From JBGQOG01 sp052113705 (GTDB lineage: Bacteria; Pseudomonadota; Alphaproteobacteria; Rhodobacterales; Rhodobacteraceae), in assembly GCF_052113705.1 (NCBI RefSeq), contig NZ_JBGQOG010000006.1:233681-297680 (forward strand): a stretch of 64,000 nt of DNA. Reading direction: 5' to 3'. The position numbers were made by a program, and so were the translations under genes. The notes below the pieces were generated by a model that worked only from the letters and a program-made list of their open reading frames with translations, was not told the origin of the DNA and searched no databases. Below are positions 1 to 9,074 of the stretch, piece by piece; within the stretch, counting starts at the first letter, position 1; the number at the start of each line of letters is the position of its first letter.

Positions 1-573
1 CCCAAGATCTTTGAGGCCTCGGGCGCGATCTTTGTCTATGCGACGACCGAGCCGGAAGAGGCGCTGTTGCTTGGCGGCAATACCGCGACGCTGTCGCAGG
101 GCCGCGTCACCCAGTTCGGCCCGACGCCGCAGGTCTATCGCCGCCCGGTGGACACCACCACGGCACGGGTTTTCTCGGACCCGCCGATGAACTTCATCCG
201 CTGCGACAAGCGCGACGGGCGGCTGACGCTGGGCGACGGGGCCACGACCCCCGCCGAGGGCGGTTTCGCCGCTCTGCCCGATGGAAGCTACACCGCCGGT
301 TTTCGCGGCAACCATCTGACATTGCACCGCGAAAGCGGCACCGGCATCGAATTTCCCTGCGCGGTGGCGGTGACCGAGATCACCGGATCGGAGAGCTTTT
401 TGCATCTGGATCACGGGACGGACCGCTGGGTCGGTCTGGTGGAAGGGGTGCATGATCTGGATGCGGGCACCGCGGTTTCGGTCTGGCTGGACCCGTCGCA
501 CATCTATCTATTCGGGCCGGATGGTGCGCTGGTGGCCCCTGCCGCCTACGCCCTGGCCAGTCAGGGGAATTGA
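1..573 (+). CDS. glpS: ABC transporter ATP-binding protein, C-terminal part (GlpS-like)
   Basis: The reading frame is open from the first base and ends at TGA 571-573, so the N-terminus with Walker A and B lies outside the window. What remains is the end of the nucleotide-binding domain and a C-terminal TOBE-like region as in sugar/glycerol importers. The usual switch histidine (VTHD) is replaced: the frame reads YATTEPEEA. The next gene is a second, different ATPase one base downstream, followed by two permeases, a DUF2160 protein and a 572-residue binding protein, which is the layout of the rhizobial GlpSTPQV glycerol importer. Known: that system uses two distinct ATPases. Inferred: this is GlpS; the substrate is glycerol or a related polyol, not shown. 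Confidence 0.82.
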   Translation, partial: PKIFEASGAIFVYATTEPEEALLLGGNTATLSQGRVTQFGPTPQVYRRPVDTTTARVFSDPPMNFIRCDKRDGRLTLGDGATTPAEGGFAALPDGSYTAGFRGNHLTLHRESGTGIEFPCAVAVTEITGSESFLHLDHGTDRWVGLVEGVHDLDAGTAVSVWLDPSHIYLFGPDGALVAPAAYALASQGN

Positions 574-574
574 C

Positions 575-1675
575 ATGGCACAGATCACCCTTTCCAACCT
601 TGCCCACAGCTACATCAGCCACCCGAGCAAGGACTCGCATTTCGCGCTGAAAGAGATGAACCATGTCTGGCAGGATGGCGGCGCCTATGCGCTGCTGGGT
701 GCCTCGGGATGCGGCAAGACCACGCTGTTGAACGTGATTTCCGGCCTGATCCGCCCCAGCCAGGGCCGCGTGCTCTTTGGCGATCAGGATGTGACCCATG
801 CGCCCACCGCCGCGCGCAACATCGCGCAGGTTTTCCAGTTTCCCGTGGTCTATGACACGATGACCGTGCGCGAAAATCTGGCCTTTCCGCTGCGCAACCG
901 CGGGATGGACGCGGCCTATATCGCCGCCCGGGTCGAGCAGATCGCGCAGATGATCGGCATGGAGGCAACGCTGAACCGCAAGGCGCGCGGCCTGACCGCC
1001 GATGCCAAGCAAAAGATCAGCCTGGGCCGCGGCATGGTGCGCGAGGATGTCAATGCGATCCTCTTCGATGAGCCGCTGACGGTGATCGACCCGCATATGA
1101 AATGGGAGCTGCGGACCCAGCTGAAACAGCTGCACCGGCAGTTCGGCCATACGATGATCTATGTGACCCATGACCAGACCGAGGCGCTGACCTTTGCCGA
1201 CAAGGTGGTGGTGATGCACGAGGGGCGCGTGGTGCAGATGGGCACGCCGCAAGAGCTGTTCGAGACGCCCGAGCATACCTTCGTCGGCTATTTCATCGGC
1301 TCGCCGGGGATGAACCTGATGGAGGCCGAGGTCGAGGGCAATGTGGCGCATGTGGCGGGCACGCGGATCGCGCTGGCCGGTACCTATGCGCCGATGCAGG
1401 GCCGGGTGCAGATCGGGATCCGTCCGGAATTCGTCACCCTGACCGACGGCCGCACGGGCGGGGTGCCGGTGCAGATCCGGCGGATCGAAGATGTCGGCCG
1501 CCACCGCATTCTGCGCGCCGATTTTGCCGGGGGCGAGATCAGCGCGATCCTGCCCGAAGAGGCCGAGCTCGCGGCCGGGATGACGCATCTGCATTTCGCC
1601 CCCGCCCAGATCAGCGTTTTTGAGAACGATTGGCGCCAGAACCCGCTGGGTTCATTCATCGGAAAGGCCGCGTGA
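575..1675 (+). CDS. glpT: ABC transporter ATP-binding protein (GlpT-like)
   Basis: 366 residues from ATG 575, one base after the previous stop. Walker A GASGCGKT lies at residues 42-49, Walker B reads AILFDEPL and the switch histidine is intact in YVTHDQTEA. The ABC signature is degenerate: where LSGGQ is expected the frame reads LTADAKQKIS. The C-terminal third is the TOBE-like regulatory part typical of MalK/UgpC-type ATPases. The stop overlaps the next start (ATGA), so it is co-translated with the permease. Together with the upstream ATPase it would form an asymmetric dimer on the cytoplasmic face of the importer. Glycerol is the likeliest substrate by gene order; another polyol is possible. 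Confidence 0.85.
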   Translation: MAQITLSNLAHSYISHPSKDSHFALKEMNHVWQDGGAYALLGASGCGKTTLLNVISGLIRPSQGRVLFGDQDVTHAPTAARNIAQVFQFPVVYDTMTVRENLAFPLRNRGMDAAYIAARVEQIAQMIGMEATLNRKARGLTADAKQKISLGRGMVREDVNAILFDEPLTVIDPHMKWELRTQLKQLHRQFGHTMIYVTHDQTEALTFADKVVVMHEGRVVQMGTPQELFETPEHTFVGYFIGSPGMNLMEAEVEGNVAHVAGTRIALAGTYAPMQGRVQIGIRPEFVTLTDGRTGGVPVQIRRIEDVGRHRILRADFAGGEISAILPEEAELAAGMTHLHFAPAQISVFENDWRQNPLGSFIGKAA

Positions 1676-2547
1676 TGGAAAAGACAGTCAACCAAAAAGC
1701 ATGGTTTCTGGTGCTGCCGGTGTTCCTGCTTGTCGCTTTCTCGGCGGTGATCCCGCTGATGACGGTGGTGAATTACTCGGTTCAGGACACATTCGGGAAC
1801 AACGCTTTCTTCTGGGCGGGCCTTGAGTGGTTCGAGGACATGCTGAAGTCTGACCGGCTTTGGGGCGCGCTGGGGCGGCAGATCATCTTTTCGGCCACCA
1901 TCCTCGCCATCGAGGTGCCGCTGGGCATCATCGTGGCGCTGAACATGCCGAAAAAGGGCGGCTGGTCCAGCTTTTGTCTGGTGATGATCGCCCTGCCCCT
2001 GCTGATCCCGTGGAACGTGGTGGGCACGATCTGGCAGCTGTTCACCCGCGTCGACATCGGCCTCCTGGGCGCCACGCTGCTGGCGCTGGGGATCGAGATC
2101 AACCCCGGGCGCGACCCGATTGCCGCCTGGGTGCTGGTGGTGGTGATGGATGTCTGGCACTGGACCTCGCTCGTGGCCCTGTTGTGCTACGCCGGGCTGC
2201 AATCGATCCCGCAGGCCTATTATCAGGCGGCGCGCATCGATCAGGCCAGCCGCTGGAGCGTGTTCCGCTATATCGAGCTGCCCAAGATGGGGGGCGTGCT
2301 GCTGATCGCCGTGCTGCTGCGCTTCATGGACAGTTTCATGATCTACACCGAGCCCTTCGTGCTCACCGGCGGCGGCCCCGGCAATGCCACCACCTTCCTG
2401 TCGATCGATCTGGTGAAAATGGCGATCGGGCAGTTTGACCTCGGGCCCGCCGCCGCCTTCTCGATCATGTATTTCCTGGTGATCTTGCTGGTGTGCTGGG
2501 TGTTCTACACCGTGATGACCACGCTCGACAAACAAGAGGAGCGCTGA
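1675..2547 (+). CDS. glpP: ABC transporter permease (GlpP-like)
   Basis: 290 residues, starting at the ATG that overlaps the previous stop by one base. It is hydrophobic with about six membrane segments; the first is WFLVLPVFLLVAFSAVI near residue 10. The EAA loop for ATPase docking is visible as YQAARIDQASRWSVFRYIEL in the second half. Size and motifs match MalF/UgpA-type permeases of binding-protein-dependent carbohydrate importers. One base separates its stop from the next permease, so the pair is expected to form the heterodimeric channel. No feature of the sequence itself fixes the substrate. Confidence 0.85.
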   Translation: MEKTVNQKAWFLVLPVFLLVAFSAVIPLMTVVNYSVQDTFGNNAFFWAGLEWFEDMLKSDRLWGALGRQIIFSATILAIEVPLGIIVALNMPKKGGWSSFCLVMIALPLLIPWNVVGTIWQLFTRVDIGLLGATLLALGIEINPGRDPIAAWVLVVVMDVWHWTSLVALLCYAGLQSIPQAYYQAARIDQASRWSVFRYIELPKMGGVLLIAVLLRFMDSFMIYTEPFVLTGGGPGNATTFLSIDLVKMAIGQFDLGPAAAFSIMYFLVILLVCWVFYTVMTTLDKQEER

Positions 2548-2548
2548 G

Positions 2549-3388
2549 ATGGCCACCCCTACCCCACACCGCGCCGCAAAAGACTGGGGCAAACCGGTGT
2601 CGATCCTGATCATGACGCTGTTCCTGATCTTTCTCTTCGTGCCGATCTACTGGCTGATCAACATGAGCCTGAAGTCGAACACCGAGATCCTGACCAGCAT
2701 CGCGCTTTGGCCCAAGGATCTGACCTTCGTGAACTTTGAAAAGATCTTCAGCGACTCCACCTGGTACATGGGCTATGTCAATTCGCTGATCTATGTGGTG
2801 ATGAACACCGTCATCTCGATCACCGTGGCGCTGCCCGCTGCCTATGCCTTCTCGCGCTACAGCTTTGTCGGCGACAAGCATCTGTTCTTCTGGCTCTTGA
2901 CCAACCGCATGGCGCCGCCCGCCGTTTTCGCGCTGCCCTTCTTCCAGCTCTATTCGTCGATCGGCCTCTTTGACACCCATATCGCCGTGGCGCTGGCGCA
3001 TTGCCTCTTCAACATCCCGCTGGCGGTCTGGATCCTTGAGGGTTTCATGCGCGGTGTCCCGCGCGAGATCGACGAGACCGCCTATATCGACGGCTATTCC
3101 TTTGGCGGCTTCTTCGTGAAGATCTTCGTGCCGCTGATTGCCTCCGGCATCGGGGTCGCCGCCTTCTTCTGCTTCATGTTCTCCTGGGTCGACCTGCTGC
3201 TGTCGCGCACGCTGACCTCGGTCAATGTGAAAACCATCGGGGTGGCGATGACGCGCACCTCCTCGGCCACCGGCTTTGACTATGGGCTGCTGGCGGCGGC
3301 GGGTGTGCTGACCATCATCCCCGGCGCGCTGGTGATCTACTTTGTCCGCAACTACATCGCCAAGGGCTTTGCCCTGGGGAGGGTGTGA
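2549..3388 (+). CDS. glpQ: ABC transporter permease (GlpQ-like)
   Basis: 279 residues from ATG 2549. It opens with a short basic cytoplasmic tail and then a strong membrane segment (ILIMTLFLIFLFVPIYWLI). The EAA loop reads EIDETAYIDGYSFGGFFVKI near residue 175, as in MalG/UgpE permeases. It is the second half of the channel with the preceding gene. Its TGA shares the A with the next ATG. The name is by operon order relative to GlpSTPQV and should not be confused with glycerophosphodiesterase GlpQ of enteric bacteria. Confidence 0.85.
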   Translation: MATPTPHRAAKDWGKPVSILIMTLFLIFLFVPIYWLINMSLKSNTEILTSIALWPKDLTFVNFEKIFSDSTWYMGYVNSLIYVVMNTVISITVALPAAYAFSRYSFVGDKHLFFWLLTNRMAPPAVFALPFFQLYSSIGLFDTHIAVALAHCLFNIPLAVWILEGFMRGVPREIDETAYIDGYSFGGFFVKIFVPLIASGIGVAAFFCFMFSWVDLLLSRTLTSVNVKTIGVAMTRTSSATGFDYGLLAAAGVLTIIPGALVIYFVRNYIAKGFALGRV

Positions 3389-3789
3389 TGACCACGACGC
3401 GCTGGCCCCTGATCTACACCGCCACCGGCACCTTGATGCTTGCGGCACTGGCCGCCCTCCTGTGGGCGACGCCGCGCACCGAGGATGGGTTTGACTGGTT
3501 CGAGCCGATGATCAAAGGCGGCTGGATGGCCTGGACCTTTCCGGTCGCCCTGTTCTTCTACCTCATTGCCTGCCTGCTGGTGACCTTCACCATTCTGGCA
3601 ATCCGCTTTCCCGAGACACCGCGCATCGGGGTGCTGCACATCGAAACCACGCGCGGTGACCGGCTTTTCATTTCCCTTCTGGGCTCGGCCTTCATCTGTC
3701 TGGCCTGGCTCGCGTTGATCGGAGCTCCCGTCTGGGGCGCTCTGGTTGTCTGCCTGATCTTTGCCACAGCGGTGTTCCGCTGGGTCTGA
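3388..3789 (+). CDS. DUF2160 family small membrane protein
   Basis: 133 residues from ATG 3388 (a GTG directly before it is also in frame). Three to four hydrophobic segments are visible, at residues about 8-25, 45-70, 92-112 and 113-130. A DUF2160 membrane protein sits exactly here, between permease 2 and the binding protein, in GlpSTPQV-type operons, and that context is the basis for the family call. Its role in transport is unknown; an accessory membrane subunit is the simplest guess. Translation is coupled to the upstream permease by overlap. Confidence 0.78.
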   Translation: MTTTRWPLIYTATGTLMLAALAALLWATPRTEDGFDWFEPMIKGGWMAWTFPVALFFYLIACLLVTFTILAIRFPETPRIGVLHIETTRGDRLFISLLGSAFICLAWLALIGAPVWGALVVCLIFATAVFRWV

Positions 3790-3915
3790 CGCCGGGAGGA
3801 CGTCATGGCCAACCACGGCCAGGATCATGCCAAAAACAGCTGTGCGGCGCGGATGGATGTCCCCGCCCCCCGGCACCTGCAGACCAGTAACGTCTCACAT
3901 TCTGGGAGGAATACC

Positions 3916-5634
3916 ATGAGACTGCACTACACCACGGCCATGACCGCGGCATTGATCGCCATCGGCATGCCCGCCTTTGCCGACATGGATGCGGCCAAGA
4001 AATTTCTGGATGCCGAAATCGGGGACATGTCGACGCTGAGCCGCGCCGATCAGGAAGCCGAGATGCAATGGTATGTCGACGCGGCAAAACCCTTTGCGGG
4101 GATGGAGATCAAGGTCGTCTCCGAGACGCTGGCGACGCATGAATATGAATCCAAGGTTCTGGCCCCGGCCTTCACCGCGATCACCGGCATCAAGATCACC
4201 CATGATCTGATCGGCGAAGGCGATGTCGTCGAAAAGCTGCAAACGCAGATGCAATCGGGCGAGAACATCTATGACGCCTATATCAACGACTCGGATCTGA
4301 TCGGCACCCATTGGCGCTATCAGCAGGCGCGCAACCTGACCGACTGGATGTCGGGCGAAGGCAAGGATGTGACCTCGCCCACGCTGGATCTGGCCGATTA
4401 CATCGGGACCAAGTTTACCACGGCGCCGGATGGCAAGCTCTACCAGCTGCCCGACCAGCAATTCGCCAACCTTTACTGGTTCCGGTACGATTGGTTCAAC
4501 GATCAGAAATCCAAAGACGATTTCAAAGCCAAATATGGCTATGATCTGGGGGTTCCGATCAACTGGTCGGCCTATGAAGACATCGCGGAATTCTTCACCG
4601 GCCGCGACATGTCCTATATGGGCGGGCCGAAATCGGCCTTTGGCAACATGGACTACGGCAAAAAGGACCCCTCGCTCGGCTGGCGGTACACCGATGCCTG
4701 GATGTCGATGGCGGGCATGGGCGACAAGGGCGAGCCGAACGGCCTGCCCGTGGACGAATGGGGCGTGCGCGTGGATGAAAACTCGCGTCCCGTCGGCTCT
4801 TGTGTGGCGCGTGGCGGGGCGACCAACGATGCCGCCGCCGTCTATGCCATCACCAAATCCATCGAATGGCTGCAGAAATACGCACCGCCCGCAGCCGCAG
4901 GCATGGTCTTTGGCGAGGCAGGCTCGGTTCCGGCGCAGGGCGAAGTGGCCCAGCAGGCCTTCTGGTACACCGCGTTTACCGCCGACATGGTGAAACCCGG
5001 CCTGCCGGTGATGAACGAGGATGGCACGCCGAAATGGCGCATGGCCCCCTCGCCGCACGGCGCCTATTGGTCGGAAGGCACCAAGGTCGGCTATCAGGAT
5101 GTGGGTTCCTGGACCCTGATGAAGTCCACCCCCGTCGACCGGGCCCAGGCGGCCTGGCTCTATGCGCAGTTCGTCACCTCCAAGACCGTGGATGTGAAGA
5201 AATCCGACGTCGGCCTCACCTTCATCCGTGACTCGACGATCAACTCGCAGCACTTCACCGATCGTGCCGGCAAACTCGGCGGCCTGATCGAATTCTACCG
5301 CTCGCCCGCCCGCGTCGCATGGTCGCCCACCGGCACCAACATCCCGGATTATCCGAAGATGGCGCAGCTCTGGTGGCAGAACATCGGCGATGCCATGTCG
5401 GGGGAGAAAACCCCGCAGGAAGCGCTGGATGCCCTCTGCGCCGAGCAGGAGAAAGTGTTGGCGCGGATCGAGAAATCCGGCGTTCAGGGCGACATCGGCC
5501 CGAAACTGAACGAGGAAAAAGACCCGCAGGAATGGCTGGACGCGCCCGGTGCGCCGGTGGCCAAGCTGGAGAATGAAAAGCCCCAAGGCGAGACCATCGC
5601 CTATGACGAGCTGATCAAATCCTGGCAGAACTGA
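3916..5634 (+). CDS. glpV: Extracellular solute-binding protein of glycerol-type ABC importer
   Basis: 572 residues. ATG 3916 was chosen because GGGAGGA lies just upstream and the following 22 residues form a Sec signal peptide ending AFA-D. A longer in-frame extension to 3805 has no signal-peptide logic. The mature protein is a large type-1 periplasmic binding protein, about 150 residues longer than ordinary sugar-binding proteins, as is typical of the GlpV family. It is rich in Trp and Tyr, as expected for a polyol/sugar pocket. It lies 126 bp after the DUF2160 gene and is the last transporter component. A perfect hairpin follows the stop codon and probably protects or attenuates the transcript. 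Confidence 0.84.
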   Translation: MRLHYTTAMTAALIAIGMPAFADMDAAKKFLDAEIGDMSTLSRADQEAEMQWYVDAAKPFAGMEIKVVSETLATHEYESKVLAPAFTAITGIKITHDLIGEGDVVEKLQTQMQSGENIYDAYINDSDLIGTHWRYQQARNLTDWMSGEGKDVTSPTLDLADYIGTKFTTAPDGKLYQLPDQQFANLYWFRYDWFNDQKSKDDFKAKYGYDLGVPINWSAYEDIAEFFTGRDMSYMGGPKSAFGNMDYGKKDPSLGWRYTDAWMSMAGMGDKGEPNGLPVDEWGVRVDENSRPVGSCVARGGATNDAAAVYAITKSIEWLQKYAPPAAAGMVFGEAGSVPAQGEVAQQAFWYTAFTADMVKPGLPVMNEDGTPKWRMAPSPHGAYWSEGTKVGYQDVGSWTLMKSTPVDRAQAAWLYAQFVTSKTVDVKKSDVGLTFIRDSTINSQHFTDRAGKLGGLIEFYRSPARVAWSPTGTNIPDYPKMAQLWWQNIGDAMSGEKTPQEALDALCAEQEKVLARIEKSGVQGDIGPKLNEEKDPQEWLDAPGAPVAKLENEKPQGETIAYDELIKSWQN

Positions 5635-5653
5635 CCCTTCTGCCCTGAGAACA

Positions 5654-5679
5654 GGGCCGACCGTACAGACGGTCGGCCC
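5654..5679 (+). terminator. Stem-loop after binding-protein gene
   Basis: A perfect 11-bp stem (GGGCCGACCGT / ACGGTCGGCCC) with an ACAG loop starts 20 bp after the glpV stop. It is followed by C-rich sequence and not a T run, so it may act as an mRNA 3'-end stabiliser or partial attenuator more than a full terminator. The next gene starts 67 bp downstream on the same strand. Confidence 0.6.
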
Positions 5680-5745
5680 CCCCCTCCCCAACCCCCTCAT
5701 TTCACGAGCCCAACCAAACGCCCTCGCGGGCGACAGGAGAAGATC

Positions 5746-7536
5746 ATGACCACCCCCAGGCAACACATCGGCGATCTCGTGTCCGAGATGCTCGCGCAAT
5801 ATGGCGTCACGAAGGTGTTCGGCATGCCGGGCGGGCAGACCACAGCGCTGCACGACGGCATCTCGCGCCGCACCGACCGTATCCGCCACATCCTGATGCG
5901 CGACGAGCGCAACGCCGCCTATGCCGCCGATGCCTATGCCCGCCTCACCGGCCGGCCCGGGGTCTGTGATGTCACCGTGGGACCGGGCGCGAACCTCTTG
6001 CCCGCGGGCTTCCTCGAAGCGCTGAATGCCTCGATCCCGATGATCGGCATCATTGGTGAGCTGCCGCTGGACTGGCTGTCGCTCAAGGAAAAGGGCATTG
6101 CCAGCCAAGGGTTTGACCAGCTGGCCTTCTTCAAGACCTGCTCGAAGGAAGCGTTTCTCGTGCCCTCGGTCGAGGCGCTGCCCGATCTGATCCGCGCGGC
6201 CTTCCGCATCGCCACCTCGCCCCGGCCCGGCCCGGTGGCCCTGATCATTCCGCATGATATTTTTGACGCCGAATGGGATGAAGAGACCCTGCCCATCGTC
6301 GTGGATGACCGGGCAAAGCAGATCCCCTTCGTGCGCGCCACCGCCCCCGGCCCCGAGATCGACAAGGCCATCGCCCTGATCCAAAAGGCAAAACGCCCGG
6401 CCATCGTCTACGGCGGCGGGGTGCATGGCGCGGCCGCGGCGGCCGAGGCCACCGAATTCGCTGACCGTCTGGGCGGGCTGGTGGTGACCAGCCTCTCGGG
6501 CAAGGGCTCGGTGCCCGAAACCCGCGATTACGCGGCGGGTGTGCTGAACCCGCTTGGGTCCTGGGCCGCGATCGAACTGATCCAGGAGGCCGATCTGGTG
6601 ATCTGGTGCGGCTCGAAGGTCAGCCAGAACACCGGGATGAACTGGACACTGCCCAAGCCCGATCAGGCCACGATCACCATCGACAGCGACCCGATGGAAC
6701 ATGGCCGCACCTTCCGCCCGACGGTGCCGCTCTTTGGGGATGTGCGGGAAATCCTGCGCAGCCTGACCGCGGCTTTGGGCGACAGCCTTGCGGGCAGCCG
6801 TCCGGACTGGGCGGCGCGGATCGCCGAGATCAAGGCCGAGGGCGATGCGGCGAAGGCGATTGAGATGGCCTCGGATCAGGTCCCGGTCCTGCCGCCGCGC
6901 ATCATGCGCGAGATCGCCGCGCGGCTGGAGGAGAATGACATTGTCGTCTCGGATGCCTCTTTCTCGGCGGGCTGGATCTCGGGCTATATCCCGGCGAAAA
7001 AGGCCGAACGGCAGTTCCTCTTTGCGCGCGGTCAGGGGGGCCTTGGCTATGCGGTGCCGGGGGCCATTGGCGCGGCGGCCACCCGCCCTGATGCAAGGAT
7101 CGTCACGGTGGCGGGCGATGGCGCGTTTTCCTATACGATCGGCGAATTGGCGACGCAGGCGCAATACAACCAGCGCGTGGTCAATGTGGTGATCAACAAC
7201 GGCAAGCTCGGCTGGATCCAGCTCTGGCAGGAAATCTACTTTGGCAATGTGCAATCCGCCAATCTGGAAAGCCAGGGTTCAACCCCGGGCTATGCGGCGG
7301 CGGCGGCGGGGCTGGGACTGCTCGGGATCTATGTCGAAAAGCCCGATGAGATCGGCCCGGCGCTCGACCGTGCCTTTGCCCATGACGGCCCTTCGGTGGT
7401 GGAGGTGCGCATTGATGACCGCGCGACGCCGATCCATTCGTTCAAACGCCGGATGAAAGAGCAAAACGCCAAGCCGCGCCCGCGTCCCGGCACGGTGTAC
7501 AAGCTGCGGCAGTACAAGATCTCGCCCGATCTTTGA
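5746..7536 (+). CDS. Thiamine-diphosphate-dependent enzyme, acetolactate-synthase-like
   Basis: 596 residues from ATG 5746, preceded by GACAGGAGA. The three-domain layout of the ALS/pyruvate oxidase/sulfoacetaldehyde acetyltransferase superfamily is evident. The N-terminal Pyr domain carries the cofactor-activating Glu in RDERNAAYAADAYAR, followed by VGPGANLLPAG. A central Rossmann-like domain follows. The C-terminal PP domain has GDGAFS (about residue 457) and, about 25 residues on, VVINNGKLGW, the Mg-ThDP motif. It follows the glycerol-type importer in place of the glpD often found there. The actual substrate cannot be told; a 2-oxoacid or a C3 compound related to the imported solute is an inference. 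Confidence 0.75.
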   Translation: MTTPRQHIGDLVSEMLAQYGVTKVFGMPGGQTTALHDGISRRTDRIRHILMRDERNAAYAADAYARLTGRPGVCDVTVGPGANLLPAGFLEALNASIPMIGIIGELPLDWLSLKEKGIASQGFDQLAFFKTCSKEAFLVPSVEALPDLIRAAFRIATSPRPGPVALIIPHDIFDAEWDEETLPIVVDDRAKQIPFVRATAPGPEIDKAIALIQKAKRPAIVYGGGVHGAAAAAEATEFADRLGGLVVTSLSGKGSVPETRDYAAGVLNPLGSWAAIELIQEADLVIWCGSKVSQNTGMNWTLPKPDQATITIDSDPMEHGRTFRPTVPLFGDVREILRSLTAALGDSLAGSRPDWAARIAEIKAEGDAAKAIEMASDQVPVLPPRIMREIAARLEENDIVVSDASFSAGWISGYIPAKKAERQFLFARGQGGLGYAVPGAIGAAATRPDARIVTVAGDGAFSYTIGELATQAQYNQRVVNVVINNGKLGWIQLWQEIYFGNVQSANLESQGSTPGYAAAAAGLGLLGIYVEKPDEIGPALDRAFAHDGPSVVEVRIDDRATPIHSFKRRMKEQNAKPRPRPGTVYKLRQYKISPDL

Positions 7537-7572
7537 GCGGCAGATCGGGACAATAGTCGCGCGATTGCAATA

Positions 7573-7598
7573 TCTTGCGGGCTTTCCGGCCCGCAAGA
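7573..7598. terminator. Bidirectional hairpin between convergent genes
   Basis: A perfect 10-bp stem (TCTTGCGGGC / GCCCGCAAGA) with a 6-nt loop lies between the ThDP-enzyme stop and the convergent MFS stop. It is symmetric and has no long T run on either strand; position is the main argument for a terminator. Confidence 0.6.
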
Positions 7599-7650
7599 CG
7601 CAGATGGGGAGGCGCAGCGCTTTCCCCACGACCCAAGGCGGAACCTGCCG

Positions 7651-8886
7651 TCAGGGCGCCGGGTGTTTCTCAAGATCGGGCAGGAAAATCGCCAGAAGCC
7701 CGATGGCGGGCAAAAACGCGCAGATGCGGTAGACCATGTCGATCCCCACCTGATCGGCCAGCACCCCGATCAGCGCCGCGCCCAGCCCGCCGAGGCCGAA
7801 GGCCAGACCGAAGAACAGCCCCGACACCATGCCGATCCGCCCCGGGATCAGCTCTTGCCCATAGACCACGATGGAGGGGAAGGCCGAAGACAGGATCAGC
7901 CCGACGATGCCGCTCAGCGCGACTGTGGCGGTCAGGCCGACATAGGGCAGCACCAGCGTAAAGGGCAGCGCGCCAAGGATCGAGACCCAGATCACCCGTT
8001 TGCGGCCAATCCGGTCCCCCAGCGGGCCCCCAACCAGCGTGCCCAGCGCCATCCCCGCCAGAAAGATGAACAAATCGATCTGTGCCGCATGCTCTGACAC
8101 CCCGAAATGCTGCATCAGATAGAAGATGTAGTAGGAGGTGATCGAGGCGATGTAGAAGAATTTCGAGATCAGAAGCGCGATGAGCACGGCCATGATCCGG
8201 CGCAGCTGCGCGGCGGGATAGGCCGCCGGTGCGGCCCGGGCGGGCACCGTGGCGCGGGCGCGCAGATGCGCCTGATACCACCGACCCAGCCCCGCCATCA
8301 CGATCACCCCCAGCAGCGCGCTCAGCGCGAACCAGGCCAGCGCCGGGCGCCCGTGCGGCAGCACGAAATAGGCGATCAGCAAGGGCCCGACGGCGCTGCC
8401 CGCATTGCCGCCGATCTGGAACAGCGATTGCGCGCGCCCAGGCGCGCCGCCCGAGGCCAGCCGCGCCAGCCGCGACGTCTCCGGGTGAAAGATCGACGAG
8501 CCGGTCCCCAGCAAAATGGCCCCCACCAGCAGCATCGGATAGCTGCTCGCAAAGGCCAATGTGAGCAGACCGGACAGCGACGACAGCATGCCGAAGGGCA
8601 GCGAATAGGGCAGCGGATGCCGGTCGGTGTAGCGTCCGATCAACGGCTGCAGCAGCGACGCCGTGACCTGATAGACAAAGGTCAACAGGCCGATCTGCGC
8701 AAAACTCAGGCTGAAGCCGCCCTTGAAGAGCGGATAAGAGGCCACGAACAGCGATTGCGTCATGTCATTGATGAAATGGCTCAGGCTCGCGGCGGCCAGA
8801 ACCCCATAGACCGGTTTTGGTGCGGAGGCCGGGGGCACCGTCGGCGCGGCACCGGCGGTTTGCGGATGGGTTGCGGTCATCGTCAT
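7651..8886 (-). CDS. MFS transporter, fosmidomycin-resistance (Fsr) type
   Basis: 411 residues from the ATG at 8886 (codons MTMTATHP), with AGGA a few bases upstream. A much longer frame to 9306 would run through the regulator's promoter and is not credible. About twelve hydrophobic segments are visible. The first reads AAASLSHFINDMTQSLF, the characteristic opening of Fsr-like drug efflux proteins, and the MFS loop motif GRYTDRHPLPYS follows helix 2-3. It is divergently transcribed from an AraC-type regulator, the usual arrangement for regulated efflux. The exported compound is unknown. Confidence 0.82.
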   Translation of the reverse strand: MTMTATHPQTAGAAPTVPPASAPKPVYGVLAAASLSHFINDMTQSLFVASYPLFKGGFSLSFAQIGLLTFVYQVTASLLQPLIGRYTDRHPLPYSLPFGMLSSLSGLLTLAFASSYPMLLVGAILLGTGSSIFHPETSRLARLASGGAPGRAQSLFQIGGNAGSAVGPLLIAYFVLPHGRPALAWFALSALLGVIVMAGLGRWYQAHLRARATVPARAAPAAYPAAQLRRIMAVLIALLISKFFYIASITSYYIFYLMQHFGVSEHAAQIDLFIFLAGMALGTLVGGPLGDRIGRKRVIWVSILGALPFTLVLPYVGLTATVALSGIVGLILSSAFPSIVVYGQELIPGRIGMVSGLFFGLAFGLGGLGAALIGVLADQVGIDMVYRICAFLPAIGLLAIFLPDLEKHPAP

Positions 8887-9074
8887 CGTGTCGTCCTGTC
8901 GCTGAGGCCACCCCGTGCAGGGGGATTTTGCCGGTCCGGACGGGAGATAGACCAGATCGACAACGGCCCGCCACCGGGTTAAGGTCAACAAGCAACGAGA
9001 CTGGGCCAAAGATCGGAGGCGGAACGCGCAGCACAGACACGCGGCGACACGGGGGCGGAACGACGGGAGGCCGG

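Noticed and set aside
380..3448. Several long minus-strand frames across the transporter operon
   Set aside because: They are His/Gln/Arg-rich shadows of high-GC coding DNA and conflict with clear ABC transporter genes.
3895..7254. 1,119-codon open frame on the minus strand
   Set aside because: It is antisense to glpV and the ThDP gene, rich in Arg/His/Gly/Asp in the pattern of a GC-rich shadow frame, and contains no domain. The plus-strand genes are well supported.
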